Program-made: the position numbers and the translations under genes
Notes under the pieces: generated by a model
The model's database searches: none
What the model was told of the DNA's origin: nothing
Seen by the model: the letters and a program-made list of their open reading frames with translations, nothing else
In this document: positions 52,601-56,559 of the stretch, piece by piece
How positions within the stretch are numbered: position 1 is the first letter of the stretch
How the letters are laid out: every line of letters begins with the position of its first letter
NCBI GenBank assembly: GCA_020152595.1
Contig: JAIGNY010001587.1
Span: 3,671,001 to 3,735,000, forward strand
DNA: 64,000 bases
Source: Chiridota heheva
Lineage: Eukaryota; Echinodermata; Holothuroidea; Apodida; Chiridotidae
Reading direction: 5' to 3'

Positions 52601-55600
52601 AGTCTTTAAAGCAATACCAGTTCGTCTAAAGTAACAAAAAGCAATTATTTATGCATATTAAGTGACTATTTAATCTTAAGCAAAAAATACATGATGAATA
52701 ACTCTGGCTATAAATTTTCAGTCCAATGCATCCAAACTCACCAGAGTGTTTATAATTATTGATTAAAACATCTTTTAAAAGTCCAAATGAATCCTCAGCC
52801 CCACAGTACACACATGACTCGGCCCTGCAGTAACCAAATCCATAATACCTGGCTCTTCACAATATGTTCCATTGTGTGCATATAGATGATTGGGAGTGTA
52901 ATTACTAATGCGTAAAATCACTGAACTATCTGTGGTGGGTTTCTTAATTGCTTCTAGCAGTCTAAAAGTCATACCCGCCAAAATGGAGGTTCCTGACGGT
53001 GAAAAGACTGAAAATTTGTAGTGAGGATTGGGTGTAATGAGTAATAATGGCACTCCCTACCAACATCAAATAAATCCTATCATAGGCCAAAGAGCCCACA
53101 AGGCTGGTGCATGTCTCCTGGTTTATCTAGTGCAAACAGATTAGATGCCAGTCCACAACAGATTACAGTGTAGGACTTATGCTTGAGACCAAACCCAGGA
53201 CCTCATACAAGTTTGTCATTCCAACCACTGATGAGGGGTGGACAAATATTTGACCATAAAAACGTAAAAAGTCTTCAAATTAGTGGCGAACTCCATAGAG
53301 TTGTATTCTCCTGGCATGATAGTTTTAAAGAGAGGCTAAGGCCAAACCTAGAAGAAACCATAAATATTTATGATCCTTAACAAACTCAGCTACAGTAGAG
53401 GAGCTGCTCCAGTATACTGATCATGACATCACAACTTTACATGAATAACTAGGAGTGAAAATGCAAAATTTTACAGATTTGAATTCAATAGTTGGTTGAT
53501 AGGGTTTAGCTACACCTTTACAGCATTGGTCAGATTGTGACAGAGAGGTCAAATTCACTGCTAATTAACAGTTCGGTCAACGCCCCTGAACAGGAGATCT
53601 CCCAATCGAAAGATAATTGTCATTATAATCCACAATGCTTTTTTCCAAAATCAAACCTCTGTATTCAAATACTTAACTATAAAATAGGTTTAAATCAAAG
53701 GTGCATGTAGGAAACATGCATGCAAAATATTCTCAATTTTATTGGTGCAACAGAACGATTAAATTATTTTGTTCATTTTCAGCAGTGCAAATTTGACTTT
53801 CACCAGGGAATTTTAGAGTAATCTTTAAAAATTCATTTCAATAGTTTCTGAAGAGCAGATTCTAACATTTTAGTCACAAGCAAAAGCACAAATTATACAG
53901 AAATATTAATTTCAATATCATTTGCAAAGTATACAACTTGAGAATTACAGAATTTGTAAAGCAAGAACAATTTAACGGCTAAAGTTATTAGTATATGTAA
54001 CAGTTTGAATTATGATCACTGCATGAGTCTTGATCTCCCAATCAGGAGATCGCCTGATCGGGAGCTGGACTAAACTGATTAATCGAATAATGAAACAAGT
54101 AGAGAAGTGACAGTAAGGGTGTTGGTATCATAGGTAAAGTAGTCAAATGTGATGACCACTGTACAATACTTCGACCAATCAATTGCTGAGAGAATTTTCC
54201 CTTTGTTATCCAATAAATCAGCAGCAACTGCTGGAGAAAAAGTTGTAAGTAACAATGCGTATGCACATTATCTTTATGTATAACGCACGTGTGATTAGTG
54301 TTTGAAAGCATTTTTGATACACTTGGTCCAATAAATTATGCAGACCGCCAAGAATCTCCCAGTATTTGATTGGTAGATAAGATTCCCCTATTGGTCAGTT
54401 ATGGACGCAATGTATTTTGGTCAAGTAAAATTATTTATATTAGTTTTCTGGAAATTGCTGATTTCATTCAGATTAGAAAATATGTATTGTCTGTACAGGA
54501 AAGGTATCGACTCGTAGATAAATTCAGAAGTGAACGCCGCCGTGCTGAGAAGATCACTTCCAGTTTTTAACTTCCCCTATTGATTGCGAGAAATCTGTGA
54601 TGTTATTGATCACTACTCACCAGACAGAACATATGTGTATTCATGTGTTATCGATAGCATCACAGATTTCTCGCAATCAATAAGGAAAATTGAAAACCGG
54701 AAGTGATGGTACCATCATATCAGCAACGTTCATTTCTGAATTCATTTATGGGAAGACACCTTTCCTTTAAAGCTGATATATGTAGGAGACTGAGATGGTG
54801 GGTTGTTGTGGAAGATTATGTTTAATATTGAATAACTACTATGTTGAGTTTGGATAAGGAGTGTGTGAAGGTACAGAGGGCAATCTACAAGAATTTTTTT
54901 GACAGATATAGCCAGTTCTGAAAGTGAATAGGCTAAGTCGGCAAAAATCTGTATAGAGGACATGAGCGCCAACCTAGTGTATTAACAAAAAGTATGAGAA
55001 CAAAGTTAGTTGACCATACAAGTGTTAATAAACTTAGATTTAAAACAGTTTAAACTAGGTGTACAAACAGTGTCTGATGGTGAAGTATTCCAGTCTTTTA
55101 GTGTGTGTGTGTGTGTGTGTGTGTGGTAGGGGGGTGGAGAGTATATATAAACATTCTTTTTTAGCAAATGGAACTTAAAAAATAAGATGATTATTATTTC
55201 TTGTATCAATTATGTTGGTTGGGATTAGGTTACCTTTGTCAAGACGAGACTATTCTCTACAGTGTACTAGTACTACCATACCATACAATAGTAGAATTTT
55301 AGTCCTTTGAAGAGTGCATACGGCCTCCTCCCAGTTCATTCCCTATCACCGATATACAGTAATCTACCTCAGAAATCCTAGGCCTACTAAGTTTTATCCC
55401 CAAAAATCTATTGACATTCAAATTCTCAATAATTCAGGATCTACCATCTGATTTCTCCTAAGGCCATATCATTCAATTTTTGGTTTTATTCAGGTGTAAT
55501 ATTTTCATGGTTTGAGGTCCATTCAGCCAAGATTCACATTCCAACATTTTCTTTTGATGCAAGAAAACAATTGTTTTGATACAAGAAACCACTTCATTTG

Positions 55601-56034
55601 ATTTTCTTTTCAGTCCAGATAATCAATTGTTTGGATTTCCTTTCATGAAATGAATTCATTGTTCAGCCCATTACGTTGGAAAGTTTCAAACTTGGTAAAC
55701 CCCTACCCCCTAAAACACAGTATCCATCCATTTCTGCCCTTCCCATGGTCCAATATATCCCAAATTTTAATCACTCCTTCCTTAAGCAAGAACAAAACCA
55801 CATACCAAACTTAATCAAAATCTAATCATCAGTTCTTGAGATATGTTGATAACAAATAAACAAACAAGCAGGCAAAAAGACAAATGCAGGCAAAAACATT
55901 ATCTCCGTCCAACTACTGTATGTTTGTTGGTGGTGGTAATAAAACTGCATTACGAGTGAACAAACAGTATATTACCTCCCGACTCCTTCGGTGTAGAATG
56001 GATTGACGAACGTTTGTTCTTTCAGGAACAATTT
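7572..56034 (-). CDS. CENPC: Centromere protein C (CENP-C), split gene, 12 exons located
   Basis: CENP-C is the inner-kinetochore scaffold. Its N-terminus recruits the Mis12 complex, its CENP-C motif binds the CENP-A nucleosome, and its C-terminal cupin dimerises. I found twelve minus-strand exons: 55976-56034, 52543-52625, 50140-50228, 48361-48572, 46651-46737, 42352-44917, 41603-41827, 30435-30548, 26581-26783, 25995-26123, 21899-22050, 7572-7645. Phases are compatible across every junction. The located coding sequence is about 3,990 nt (about 1,330 residues), long for the family (human about 940), mainly because of one 2.57-kb charged, low-complexity exon. Diagnostic pieces: GVGRRTGIALKTDVRKD then DGFEVFDDYF; RRNRVRPLEYWRNERPVY; cupin strands with ESGDSFFVPQ and a GNLYNITNLRNDEAKL end. 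The start exon and one early cupin exon are missing. Single-base frame breaks occur near 42755, 26622 and 21960. Gene identity is near certain; exact borders of 41603-41827 are not. Confidence 0.93.
7780..7876 (+). mobile_element. Probable LINE 3' tail that seeded the 60-bp array
   Basis: An AT-rich 3'-UTR-like stretch ends with gcgttttgcactatataagt followed by (att)n. This form resembles the 3' end of CR1/L2-type non-LTR elements (compare the tatatagcgcc tail near 37300 in reverse). The first unit of the following array begins exactly here. Confidence 0.45.
7877..8668 (+). repeat. 57-62-bp minisatellite, about 13 copies
   Basis: Each unit contains ggcactatataagtatggta, (att)2-3atc, and gaggggaggtaaagtgag. 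Unit length varies (57-62 bp) through small changes in the att and g-runs. Every unit carries a TATA-box-like tatataag and a splice-donor-like aggtaaagtg, but no gene starts here. Confidence 0.95.
8669..8970 (+). mobile_element. Probable LINE 3'-UTR leading into the 18-bp array
   Basis: AT-rich sequence ending tttgtacatataaatgttct...aataaatgactgaatg. This is the form of a non-LTR 3' terminus with a short tandem tail, and it merges without a break into the 18-bp array. Confidence 0.4.
8971..9236 (+). repeat. 18-bp satellite, about 15 copies
   Basis: Unit aaataaatgactgaatgc, highly uniform. Sixteen of its 18 bases are identical to part of the 48-bp unit that follows, so the two arrays are related. 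The open frame with repeated LHSVIY on the minus strand is a by-product of an 18-bp (multiple of 3) period. Confidence 0.96.
9237..12592 (+). repeat. 48-bp satellite, about 70 copies, with higher-order structure
   Basis: The unit contains aaatgactgaatatctaagt, then tatgataatgggtgcatctc and gcacaaat. Blocks of shared variants repeat at a longer period: the cluster at 9421-9660 recurs at 9997-10230, an offset of 576 bp (12 units). Another block with tacctaag, cttgcac and caattaaatg recurs at about 11057, 11510 and 11938. The minus strand stays open over long stretches (8896-10611, 10533-11657) only because 48 is a multiple of three; the 16-residue period is not evidence of a protein. Confidence 0.96.
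12805..13060 (+). repeat. Dispersed repeat A, copy 1
   Basis: About 250 bp shared with 50440-50640 (inverted) and 51880-52125 (direct). Landmarks: agtaatattaatgta, gaatacatctttata, ttttcatcgcacaattacat, tttttagagcacatat, and a ttttccagctc end. Non-coding; a probable SINE or MITE of unknown family. Confidence 0.85.
14530..15566 (+). repeat. Cluster of dispersed tgtaacaccc(a/g)tcac motifs
   Basis: Copies or close variants at 14530, 14684, 15161, 15180, 15369 and 15549 on plus, and one on minus at 14711. Spacing is irregular and the sequence between them is not alignable by eye, so this is not an ordinary tandem array. Confidence 0.6.
15590..16560 (+). repeat. Degenerate 22-bp minisatellite, block 1
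   Basis: Units built on catgccaccctgtcccacat with much substitution. 22 bp is not a multiple of three, so all three plus frames give Pro/His/Cys-rich open reading (up to about 300 codons at 15664-16578). These frames are repeat artefacts. Confidence 0.9.
16630..16900 (+). repeat. Pyrimidine-rich short tandem repeat
   Basis: Repeats of cctaccatcctccattcac and close variants (16-20 bp), almost free of G on plus. A shorter version is at 17990-18090 in the second half of the segmental duplication. Confidence 0.85.
17330..17910 (+). repeat. Degenerate 22-bp minisatellite, block 2
   Basis: Same family as block 1, with a short internal duplication (cctgtcatcaatgccatgac at 17670 and 17731). It belongs to the second copy of the larger segmental duplication. 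Confidence 0.88.
18925..19020 (+). repeat. Flanking repeat copy left of the LINE
   Basis: About 95 bp containing aatcttttgttc, agctgaacaa, cggacggacaat, gtggacgaacg and cggtaaagatgctat. The same sequence in the same orientation is at 21690-21800, on the other side of the LINE. Confidence 0.75.
19090..21600 (-). mobile_element. Non-LTR retrotransposon (LINE), 5'-truncated and decayed
   Basis: Minus-strand fragments in correct order: endonuclease C-terminal part (ELLAIRARPHYLPSAISN around 21500; VVGDVN near 21350), linker (20515-21165), and reverse transcriptase (19603-20319) with FLDFSSAFNTV, GVPQKGPLS and the catalytic YADDT, then a C-terminal piece (19158-19376). Stops and frameshifts separate the pieces, so it is not active. 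The domain set fits the CR1/Rex/Jockey-like group; the exact clade is not assigned. It lies in the last CENPC intron in sense orientation. Confidence 0.88.
21690..21800 (+). repeat. Flanking repeat copy right of the LINE
   Basis: Direct copy of 18925-19020 (about 85 percent identical by eye), ending cggtaaagatgctatatccc. A third, partial tail-like match (actatatccctcttcccc) is at 21570. Confidence 0.75.
21899..22050 (-). CDS. CENPC: CENPC exon: cupin core strands (with a frame break)
   Basis: Acceptor ccttgcag at 22051 and donor g|gtaagag at 21898. It reads GIIKIRPMREKG, then QRDTMVFYISHGKV; frame is lost near 21960 and resumes as VRIHNTTQVLESGDSFFVPQ. This aligns with human CENP-C GKLILGP...DILVFYVNFGDLLCTLHETPYILSTGDSFYVPSG. 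One missing base (about GTTGC-GTGAGA on minus) explains the break. The 152-nt exon would be 153 nt if restored, which matches the flanking phases (1 and 1). Confidence 0.9.
22150..24450 (-). mobile_element. Second non-LTR retrotransposon, 5'-truncated and decayed
   Basis: Ordered minus-strand pieces: N-terminal linker (23978-24328, KSTWSIINSLLN), RT fingers (23424-23615, FLDLSKAFNTIDHQILLNKL), RT palm (22932-23369, LFADDTNI), thumb and C-terminal part (22662-22916, SYCCSVW; 22459-22659). No endonuclease is seen. Frames are broken by small indels and stops. It belongs to the CR1/Jockey-like assemblage but is clearly a different family from the 19-21.6 kb element. It sits between two CENPC cupin exons in sense orientation. 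Confidence 0.88.
24590..24960 (+). repeat. Degenerate gactcaagtc-type repeat
   Basis: Loose repetition of (g)actcaagtct(a/g)ac, aagtccaacactggactcaa and similar pieces; no clean period. No coding potential. Confidence 0.6.
24990..25227 (+). other. Unidentified Cys-rich plus-strand open frame
   Basis: Opens after a stop near 24985 and ends TGA at 25225-25227. It contains GWLYDGFCDSDIILC, then FDTGGGSHCSCE, and has coding-like composition with six cysteines. A weak acceptor-like tract precedes gctgg at 25022. I cannot name a family. It lies inside a CENPC intron on the opposite strand, so it may be a captured gene fragment. Confidence 0.3.
25285..25700 (+). repeat. Dispersed repeat D, copy 1
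   Basis: Starts with a ccgccaataaagttgg/tgtttgtttgtttgtc signature, then tctcaagaactg and gaaggagtgattaaaatttg. A diverged inverted copy is at 55520-55950. Non-coding and interspersed; the opening resembles the widespread invertebrate cggaggt...tgtttgtttg repeats. Confidence 0.8.
25995..26123 (-). CDS. CENPC: CENPC exon: entry into the cupin domain
   Basis: Acceptor gctctcttcccag (26124 upward) and donor g|gtgagt at 25994. 129 nt, phase 1 in and out. It reads QNFIPITPKNLSVHGELPAD, then EVIVVNSDTQREVLV. The last part matches human TRVKDPETREIILMDLV at the start of the cupin fold. Confidence 0.87.
26581..26783 (-). CDS. CENPC: CENPC exon: CENP-C motif (CENP-A nucleosome binding)
   Basis: Acceptor caatttag at 26784, donor g|gtgaga at 26580. 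It contains SRPRRNRVRPLEYWRNERPV, followed by YERRRSGGWALTGIASPDEM, an obvious match to human RRTKRTRLKPLEYWRGERIDYQGRPSGG. In the family the arginine anchors the H2A-H2B acidic patch and the aromatic YW pair holds the CENP-A C-terminal tail; all are present. After SPDEMPIHT the frame must shift by one base (near 26622) to continue as MARAKGQRPAKRKI and meet the donor in phase 1. Without the shift it hits a TAG at the border. Confidence 0.95.
26871..27541 (-). repeat. 36-bp satellite, about 18 copies
   Basis: Unit with aacatgcccctgttctgaat followed by ataaagattatgtaac. Very uniform, with a few 3-6 base deletions. The 36-bp period keeps minus-strand frames open (repeated NRGMLLHNLYIQ); this is not taken as a gene. 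Confidence 0.96.
27542..27774. other. Short unique spacer between two satellites
   Basis: AT-rich, no feature seen. Confidence 0.6.
27775..30170 (-). repeat. 75-bp satellite, about 30 copies
   Basis: Unit with ctggtcaaaggttaaatagt, atgtacaaattctagctaca and ttcctgactcttggggcttt. The array is punctuated by truncated and scrambled units, especially 28240-28600, 28800-28870, 29330-29550 and 29730-29830. Every full unit holds tggtcaaaggtta, which resembles a DR1 nuclear-receptor element. The array is inside a CENPC intron. Confidence 0.96.
30296..30440 (-). repeat. 38-bp tandem repeat overlapping a CENPC splice donor
   Basis: Three and a half units of about 38 bp on plus (landmark gatgagtgcatacttattga). 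The rightmost unit merges into the end of the exon at 30435-30548, so the array duplicates the exon end and donor. In the downstream copies the donor core gtaagtatgc reads ataagtatgc or ataactatgc. Confidence 0.85.
30435..30548 (-). CDS. CENPC: CENPC exon: basic segment before the CENP-C motif
   Basis: The acceptor atatttttttag (30549 upward) and a consensus donor gtaagtatgc (30434) bound a 114-nt, phase 1-1 exon reading TSTPKSILKRVVGGKIRKPK, then HGFFFGEDLPMRKATI. It fits exactly in phase between 41603-41827 and 26581-26783. It supplies a basic stretch just before the nucleosome-binding motif, as in other CENP-C proteins. It is isolated: 11 kb from the upstream exon and 3.65 kb from the next, with satellite on both sides. 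Confidence 0.85.
30575..30910 (-). repeat. Dispersed repeat C, copy 1 (inverted)
   Basis: Reverse complement of 40556-40915 with moderate divergence. Landmarks: aagccaagatggcgtccaaa, aatcctccttgagc, agaattatgtgtagaataac. About 10 kb separates the pair. Confidence 0.82.
31440..31525 (+). repeat. tRNA-like remnant (possible SINE head)
   Basis: ctagcatgcaagcactgcag followed by a box-B-like gttcgagtc. The T-arm and acceptor stem do not pair, so it is not a functional tRNA gene. Confidence 0.3.
31930..34755 (+). repeat. 33/26-bp satellite, about 90 copies
   Basis: Unit taccacaaaccatccaatca plus taaatcataaccc (33 bp), or a short form of about 26 bp lacking one ataaatc. Long and short forms are mixed irregularly. 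Scrambled junctions are at 32230-32340, 33880-33950, 34030-34130 and 34530. Each unit contains a CCAAT-type ccaatca. Minus-strand frames (DWMVCGRVMIY repeats) are artefacts of the 33-bp period. Confidence 0.96.
36330..36590 (+). mobile_element. Probable LINE 3'-end insertion in the pseudogene
   Basis: AT-rich sequence that interrupts the reading continuity of the pseudogene and ends gacgaaataaattgatctta-tcttatctc, the form of a non-LTR 3' end with a short tandem tail. Confidence 0.45.
37275..37944 (-). mobile_element. 5'-truncated LINE insertion (RT C-terminal part)
   Basis: The minus frame at 37380-37934 gives a typical non-LTR C-terminal region: DYCNSLLTGI, RLQNIQRTSA, LHWLPIRQRIDFKILVLVNK, RTWNLLPDHI, FKKLLKHHLF. 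The 3' end has the tatataaatgtgactg tail with (gatt)n. It splits the pseudogene between TTEQHRD (37272) and DFIQWLQAHPPF (37944). Flanking caacatagaga and caacagacatcgtga look like a decayed target-site duplication. Confidence 0.9.
38520..39260 (-). mobile_element. 5'-truncated LINE insertion with RNase H tail
   Basis: The minus frame starts GIPGNDRADAATKLAL, the end of a LINE RNase H domain, followed by VHVTHLRIGHTHLTHSHLL, typical of the C-terminus of I/Jockey-like elements. It then passes into a pyrimidine-rich 3' part (38530-38750). It interrupts the same pseudogene and is a different family from the element at 37.3 kb. Confidence 0.85.
40250..41100. other. Intronic region with dispersed repeat C copy 2
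   Basis: 40556-40915 is the plus-orientation copy of repeat C; the remainder is AT-rich with no exon seen. Confidence 0.55.
40556..40915 (+). repeat. Dispersed repeat C, copy 2
   Basis: Inverted partner of 30575-30910. It includes an internal duplicated phrase, aaatggc(g/a)gc(t/c)attttggatgcc at 40561 and 40723. Confidence 0.82.
41095..41585 (+). repeat. Pair of diverged ~130-bp repeats
   Basis: 41100-41225 and 41450-41575 share cttacatacctgtg or cttagatacctttg, then agttcggtttta, (a/c)agattttt, cagct(g/t)ac and ttttga(c/a)(c/a)aatcaa. They are either a diverged direct duplication or two copies of one element. Confidence 0.6.
41603..41827 (-). CDS. CENPC: CENPC exon: acidic/valine-rich repeat segment
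   Basis: The donor aa|gtaaga at 41602 is good and ends phase 1. The reading frame is KNRSSSNSDRYADVSEQDVE, then seven or so imperfect copies of (E/Q)xEVVGEQ, then VTPGAATSA. The 5' border is uncertain: the acceptor at 41828 (ggaaag) is the only one that keeps phase with the donor at 42351, but its pyrimidine tract is 40 bases away. The better-looking acceptor at about 41873 (tttttttaatag) leads to stops. Confidence 0.65.
42352..44917 (-). CDS. CENPC: CENPC giant central exon (about 855 codons)
   Basis: Acceptor gtttcttcag (44918 upward), donor g|gtatgg (42351). It encodes a Ser/Lys/Glu-rich, presumably disordered region with many short basic patches (KKRSKRGAGKKE, SKKRKSGSKKALKRRSKK). Near its end is PRRSIRRTPLLEFEEEEW (about 42850-42910), which recalls the central-region nucleosome-binding motif of vertebrate CENP-C (RRISRRPSDWW) but is divergent. 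Frame is lost at about 42755 (run ccc) and resumes as AEHVEHVDEDVVSKI. With one added base the exon is 2,567 nt and fits both flanking phases exactly. No introns interrupt it. Confidence 0.88.
44918..46650 (-). other. CENPC: CENPC intron with 20-bp satellite
   Basis: 1.73 kb. Apart from the 20-bp array, only AT-rich unique sequence is seen, including a poly-C run near 45600. Confidence 0.7.
45203..45474 (+). repeat. 20-bp satellite, about 14 copies
   Basis: Unit ttttgttgtccatggaatac, almost invariant except near 45390-45410 (a deletion and tcaatgaa variant). Each unit holds the palindrome ccatgg. Open frames on both strands are by-products. Confidence 0.96.
46651..46737 (-). CDS. CENPC: CENPC exon: KKRLTF segment
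   Basis: Acceptor ttttcttttgatag (46738 upward), donor ag|gtaaat (46650). 87 nt reading LTFSACSDEKEVESPEKVKK, then NCEELQFE. Joined to the preceding exon it gives TKKRLTF, close to TKKRLNF in human CENP-C. A competing ag 14 bases inside the exon would break phase, so the upstream one is used. Confidence 0.83.
46790..47310 (+). repeat. Dispersed repeat E, copy 1, split by a LINE fragment
   Basis: Outer parts (46790-46922 and 47125-47310) match 54155-54470 in order: ttcgaccaatca, tgtataatgcac | gtgtttgaaagcattttttg, cagtatttgattg, ccattggtca, gaaattgctgatt. About 200 bp are inserted between the halves. Confidence 0.82.
46930..47120 (+). mobile_element. LINE C-terminal fragment nested in repeat E
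   Basis: The plus frame reads FSQRVVYNEWNGSPEWVVSS, a hallmark end of a CR1/Rex-like reverse transcriptase ORF, followed by (gtg)n and a gggctttttatgg tail. The same family is at 59600-60060 on minus. Confidence 0.85.
48361..48572 (-). CDS. CENPC: CENPC exon: acidic linker
   Basis: Acceptor ttattcacag (48573 upward), donor ag|gtaaca (48360). 212 nt, phase 0 in, phase 2 out. It reads RSSSLKPMHSFSPKLSSGTK, an acidic DENESAVSEEPDENSEKDKE tract, and ends PVVTFQTKK. No domain; the border phases fit both neighbours. Confidence 0.84.
48712..48770 (-). mobile_element. LINE 3'-terminus remnant
   Basis: ggcaccatgacagtcagagt preceded by a tttggtttgttg tail; the same 3' end as at 49600 and 5600. Confidence 0.6.
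49600..49940 (-). mobile_element. LINE 3'-end fragment, purine-rich on plus
   Basis: Tail ttggtttgataaagtttaat with ggcaccgcgacagtcagagt, then a long purine-rich stretch. On minus it reads HLTLTVAVPLNFIKPK and Ser/Pro/Leu-rich sequence like the end of the RNase-H LINE at 38.5 kb. Confidence 0.65.
50140..50228 (-). CDS. CENPC: CENPC exon: KEN-box segment
   Basis: Acceptor ctgcttttgccag (50229 upward), donor g|gttgga (50139, weaker than the others). 89 nt, phase 1 in, phase 0 out. It reads DNRSDISEISNKENKENNEK, then KSTPNQAKK. Two overlapping KEN tripeptides resemble APC/C degron motifs; function is not shown. Confidence 0.83.
50440..50640 (-). repeat. Dispersed repeat A, copy 2 (inverted)
   Basis: Reverse complement of the core of 12805-13060, with gtgctctaaaaacgt, gtgcgatgaaaa and gacattaatattattt landmarks. 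It lies just upstream of the KEN-box exon. Confidence 0.82.
51280..51560 (-). mobile_element. L1/Tx1-like LINE 3' fragment
   Basis: The minus frame reads CIDSIYHLFWACPFTHSLW, then LFGFSRGS and NFILVHAKYFIFQC. This is the C-terminal zinc-knuckle-like region typical of L1/Tx1-type ORF2. Severely 5' truncated. Confidence 0.8.
51880..52125 (+). repeat. Dispersed repeat A, copy 3
   Basis: Direct relative of 12805-13060 and inverted relative of 50440-50640, with a small deletion after gaatacatctttata. Confidence 0.84.
52543..52625 (-). CDS. CENPC: CENPC exon: N-terminal Mif2/CENP-C motif
   Basis: Acceptor ttactttag (52626 upward), donor g|gtaagt (52542). 83 nt reading RTGIALKTDVRKDSDGFEVF, then DDYFSDT. 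This matches the N-terminus of yeast Mif2 (RKTGIDVKQDIPKDEYSMEN, IDDFF), the region that contacts the Mis12 complex. Phases: 2 in, 1 out, both matching. Confidence 0.92.
54155..54470 (+). repeat. Dispersed repeat E, copy 2 (uninterrupted)
   Basis: Same order of landmarks as 46790-47310 but without the internal LINE fragment; tgtataacgcacgtgtgatt runs straight into agtgtttgaaagcat. Confidence 0.82.
54553..54707. repeat. 58-bp inverted repeat with 39-bp loop
   Basis: Left arm 54553-54610 and right arm 54650-54707 pair nearly fully; the core tattgattgcgagaaatctg is perfect. Probably a short foldback or MITE-type element. Confidence 0.9.
55520..55950 (-). repeat. Dispersed repeat D, copy 2 (inverted)
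   Basis: Diverged reverse complement of 25285-25700, with aaattttaatcactccttcc, ttcttgagatatgttgat and a final gttggtggtggtaataaaac. Confidence 0.78.
55976..56034 (-). CDS. CENPC: CENPC exon: extreme N-terminal region
   Basis: Acceptor catttctttttcag (56035 upward), donor ag|gtaata (55975). 59 nt, phase 0 in, phase 2 out. It reads KLFLKEQTFVNPFYTEGVG and completes GRRTGI with the next exon. There is no ATG in it and none in the intron sequence read through, so the start codon must be in an upstream exon I could not identify. Confidence 0.85.
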
Positions 56035-56289
56035 CTGAAAAAGAAATGAATAACTAAATACAACAAAGAAAAAATGTTTATCGAAGCTATCGAAATCTCT
56101 AAATATGTACTTCAGTGTAGCGAAAAATGAGCCTAAAGCTGTAAGAAATATACAAATGGATATCCTATTTTTCTATTAAGGTAAGTATTCTAGGGAAAGA
56201 ATGTATGCTTTATTAGTATTTTAGGTCCAAAAATTGTTTTTTTGACTATAAAATCCATCGGACATTTTGTTCGTAGGGTAGAGGGTGTA

Positions 56290-56530
56290 TCAACACGGAA
56301 GTGAAGTCTCGCATTGCGTGGTTTGAATTCCGGTGACATCAGGGAGCCTTAATTAAAGGTAAAATCCCACAGCTTCTTCACCATGGGATTGAGCCCTAAG
56401 GGGGACTTAGGACCTGGACTCCACGCCAAAAAGATGCAGCGCTTTGCACGCATTAATGTACCCCTTAACAAGTCTAGCATCTGCCCCTTTTTAAATCAAG
56501 CTAGGCATCTGTACAACCATTTATTAATAC
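56290..56530 (+). mobile_element. tRNA-derived SINE-like element
   Basis: A box-B-like ggtttgaattcc at about 56320 is followed by a structured body (gggacttaggacctggactc, aaagatgcagcgctttgcac, gcatctgtacaacca). A conserved-looking GC-rich body in AT-rich DNA with a Pol III-like head suggests a SINE; the tail is not clear. Confidence 0.55.
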
Positions 56531-56559
56531 ACGCTGCGACCTATTTGTAAGAAAGGATC

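Larger units (their letters stand above)
52626..55975 (-). other. CENPC: CENPC intron with inverted repeats and SINE-like remnant
   Basis: 3.35 kb. Contains a degraded tRNA-like motif near 53140-53235 (minus), repeat E copy 2, a 58-bp inverted repeat at 54553-54707, a (GT)n run at 55103-55124 and repeat D copy 2. Minus open frames such as 52775-53053 match nothing I recognise. Confidence 0.6.

Noticed and set aside
52775-53053. 92-codon minus frame as an extra CENPC exon
   Set aside because: It lies between two exons that already join in phase, has no clear splice borders, and resembles no part of CENP-C.
53140-53235. tRNA gene on minus
   Set aside because: Only a loose match to box A and box B (tggttggaatgac...ctgggtttggtc) with no cloverleaf; probably an old tRNA-derived SINE.
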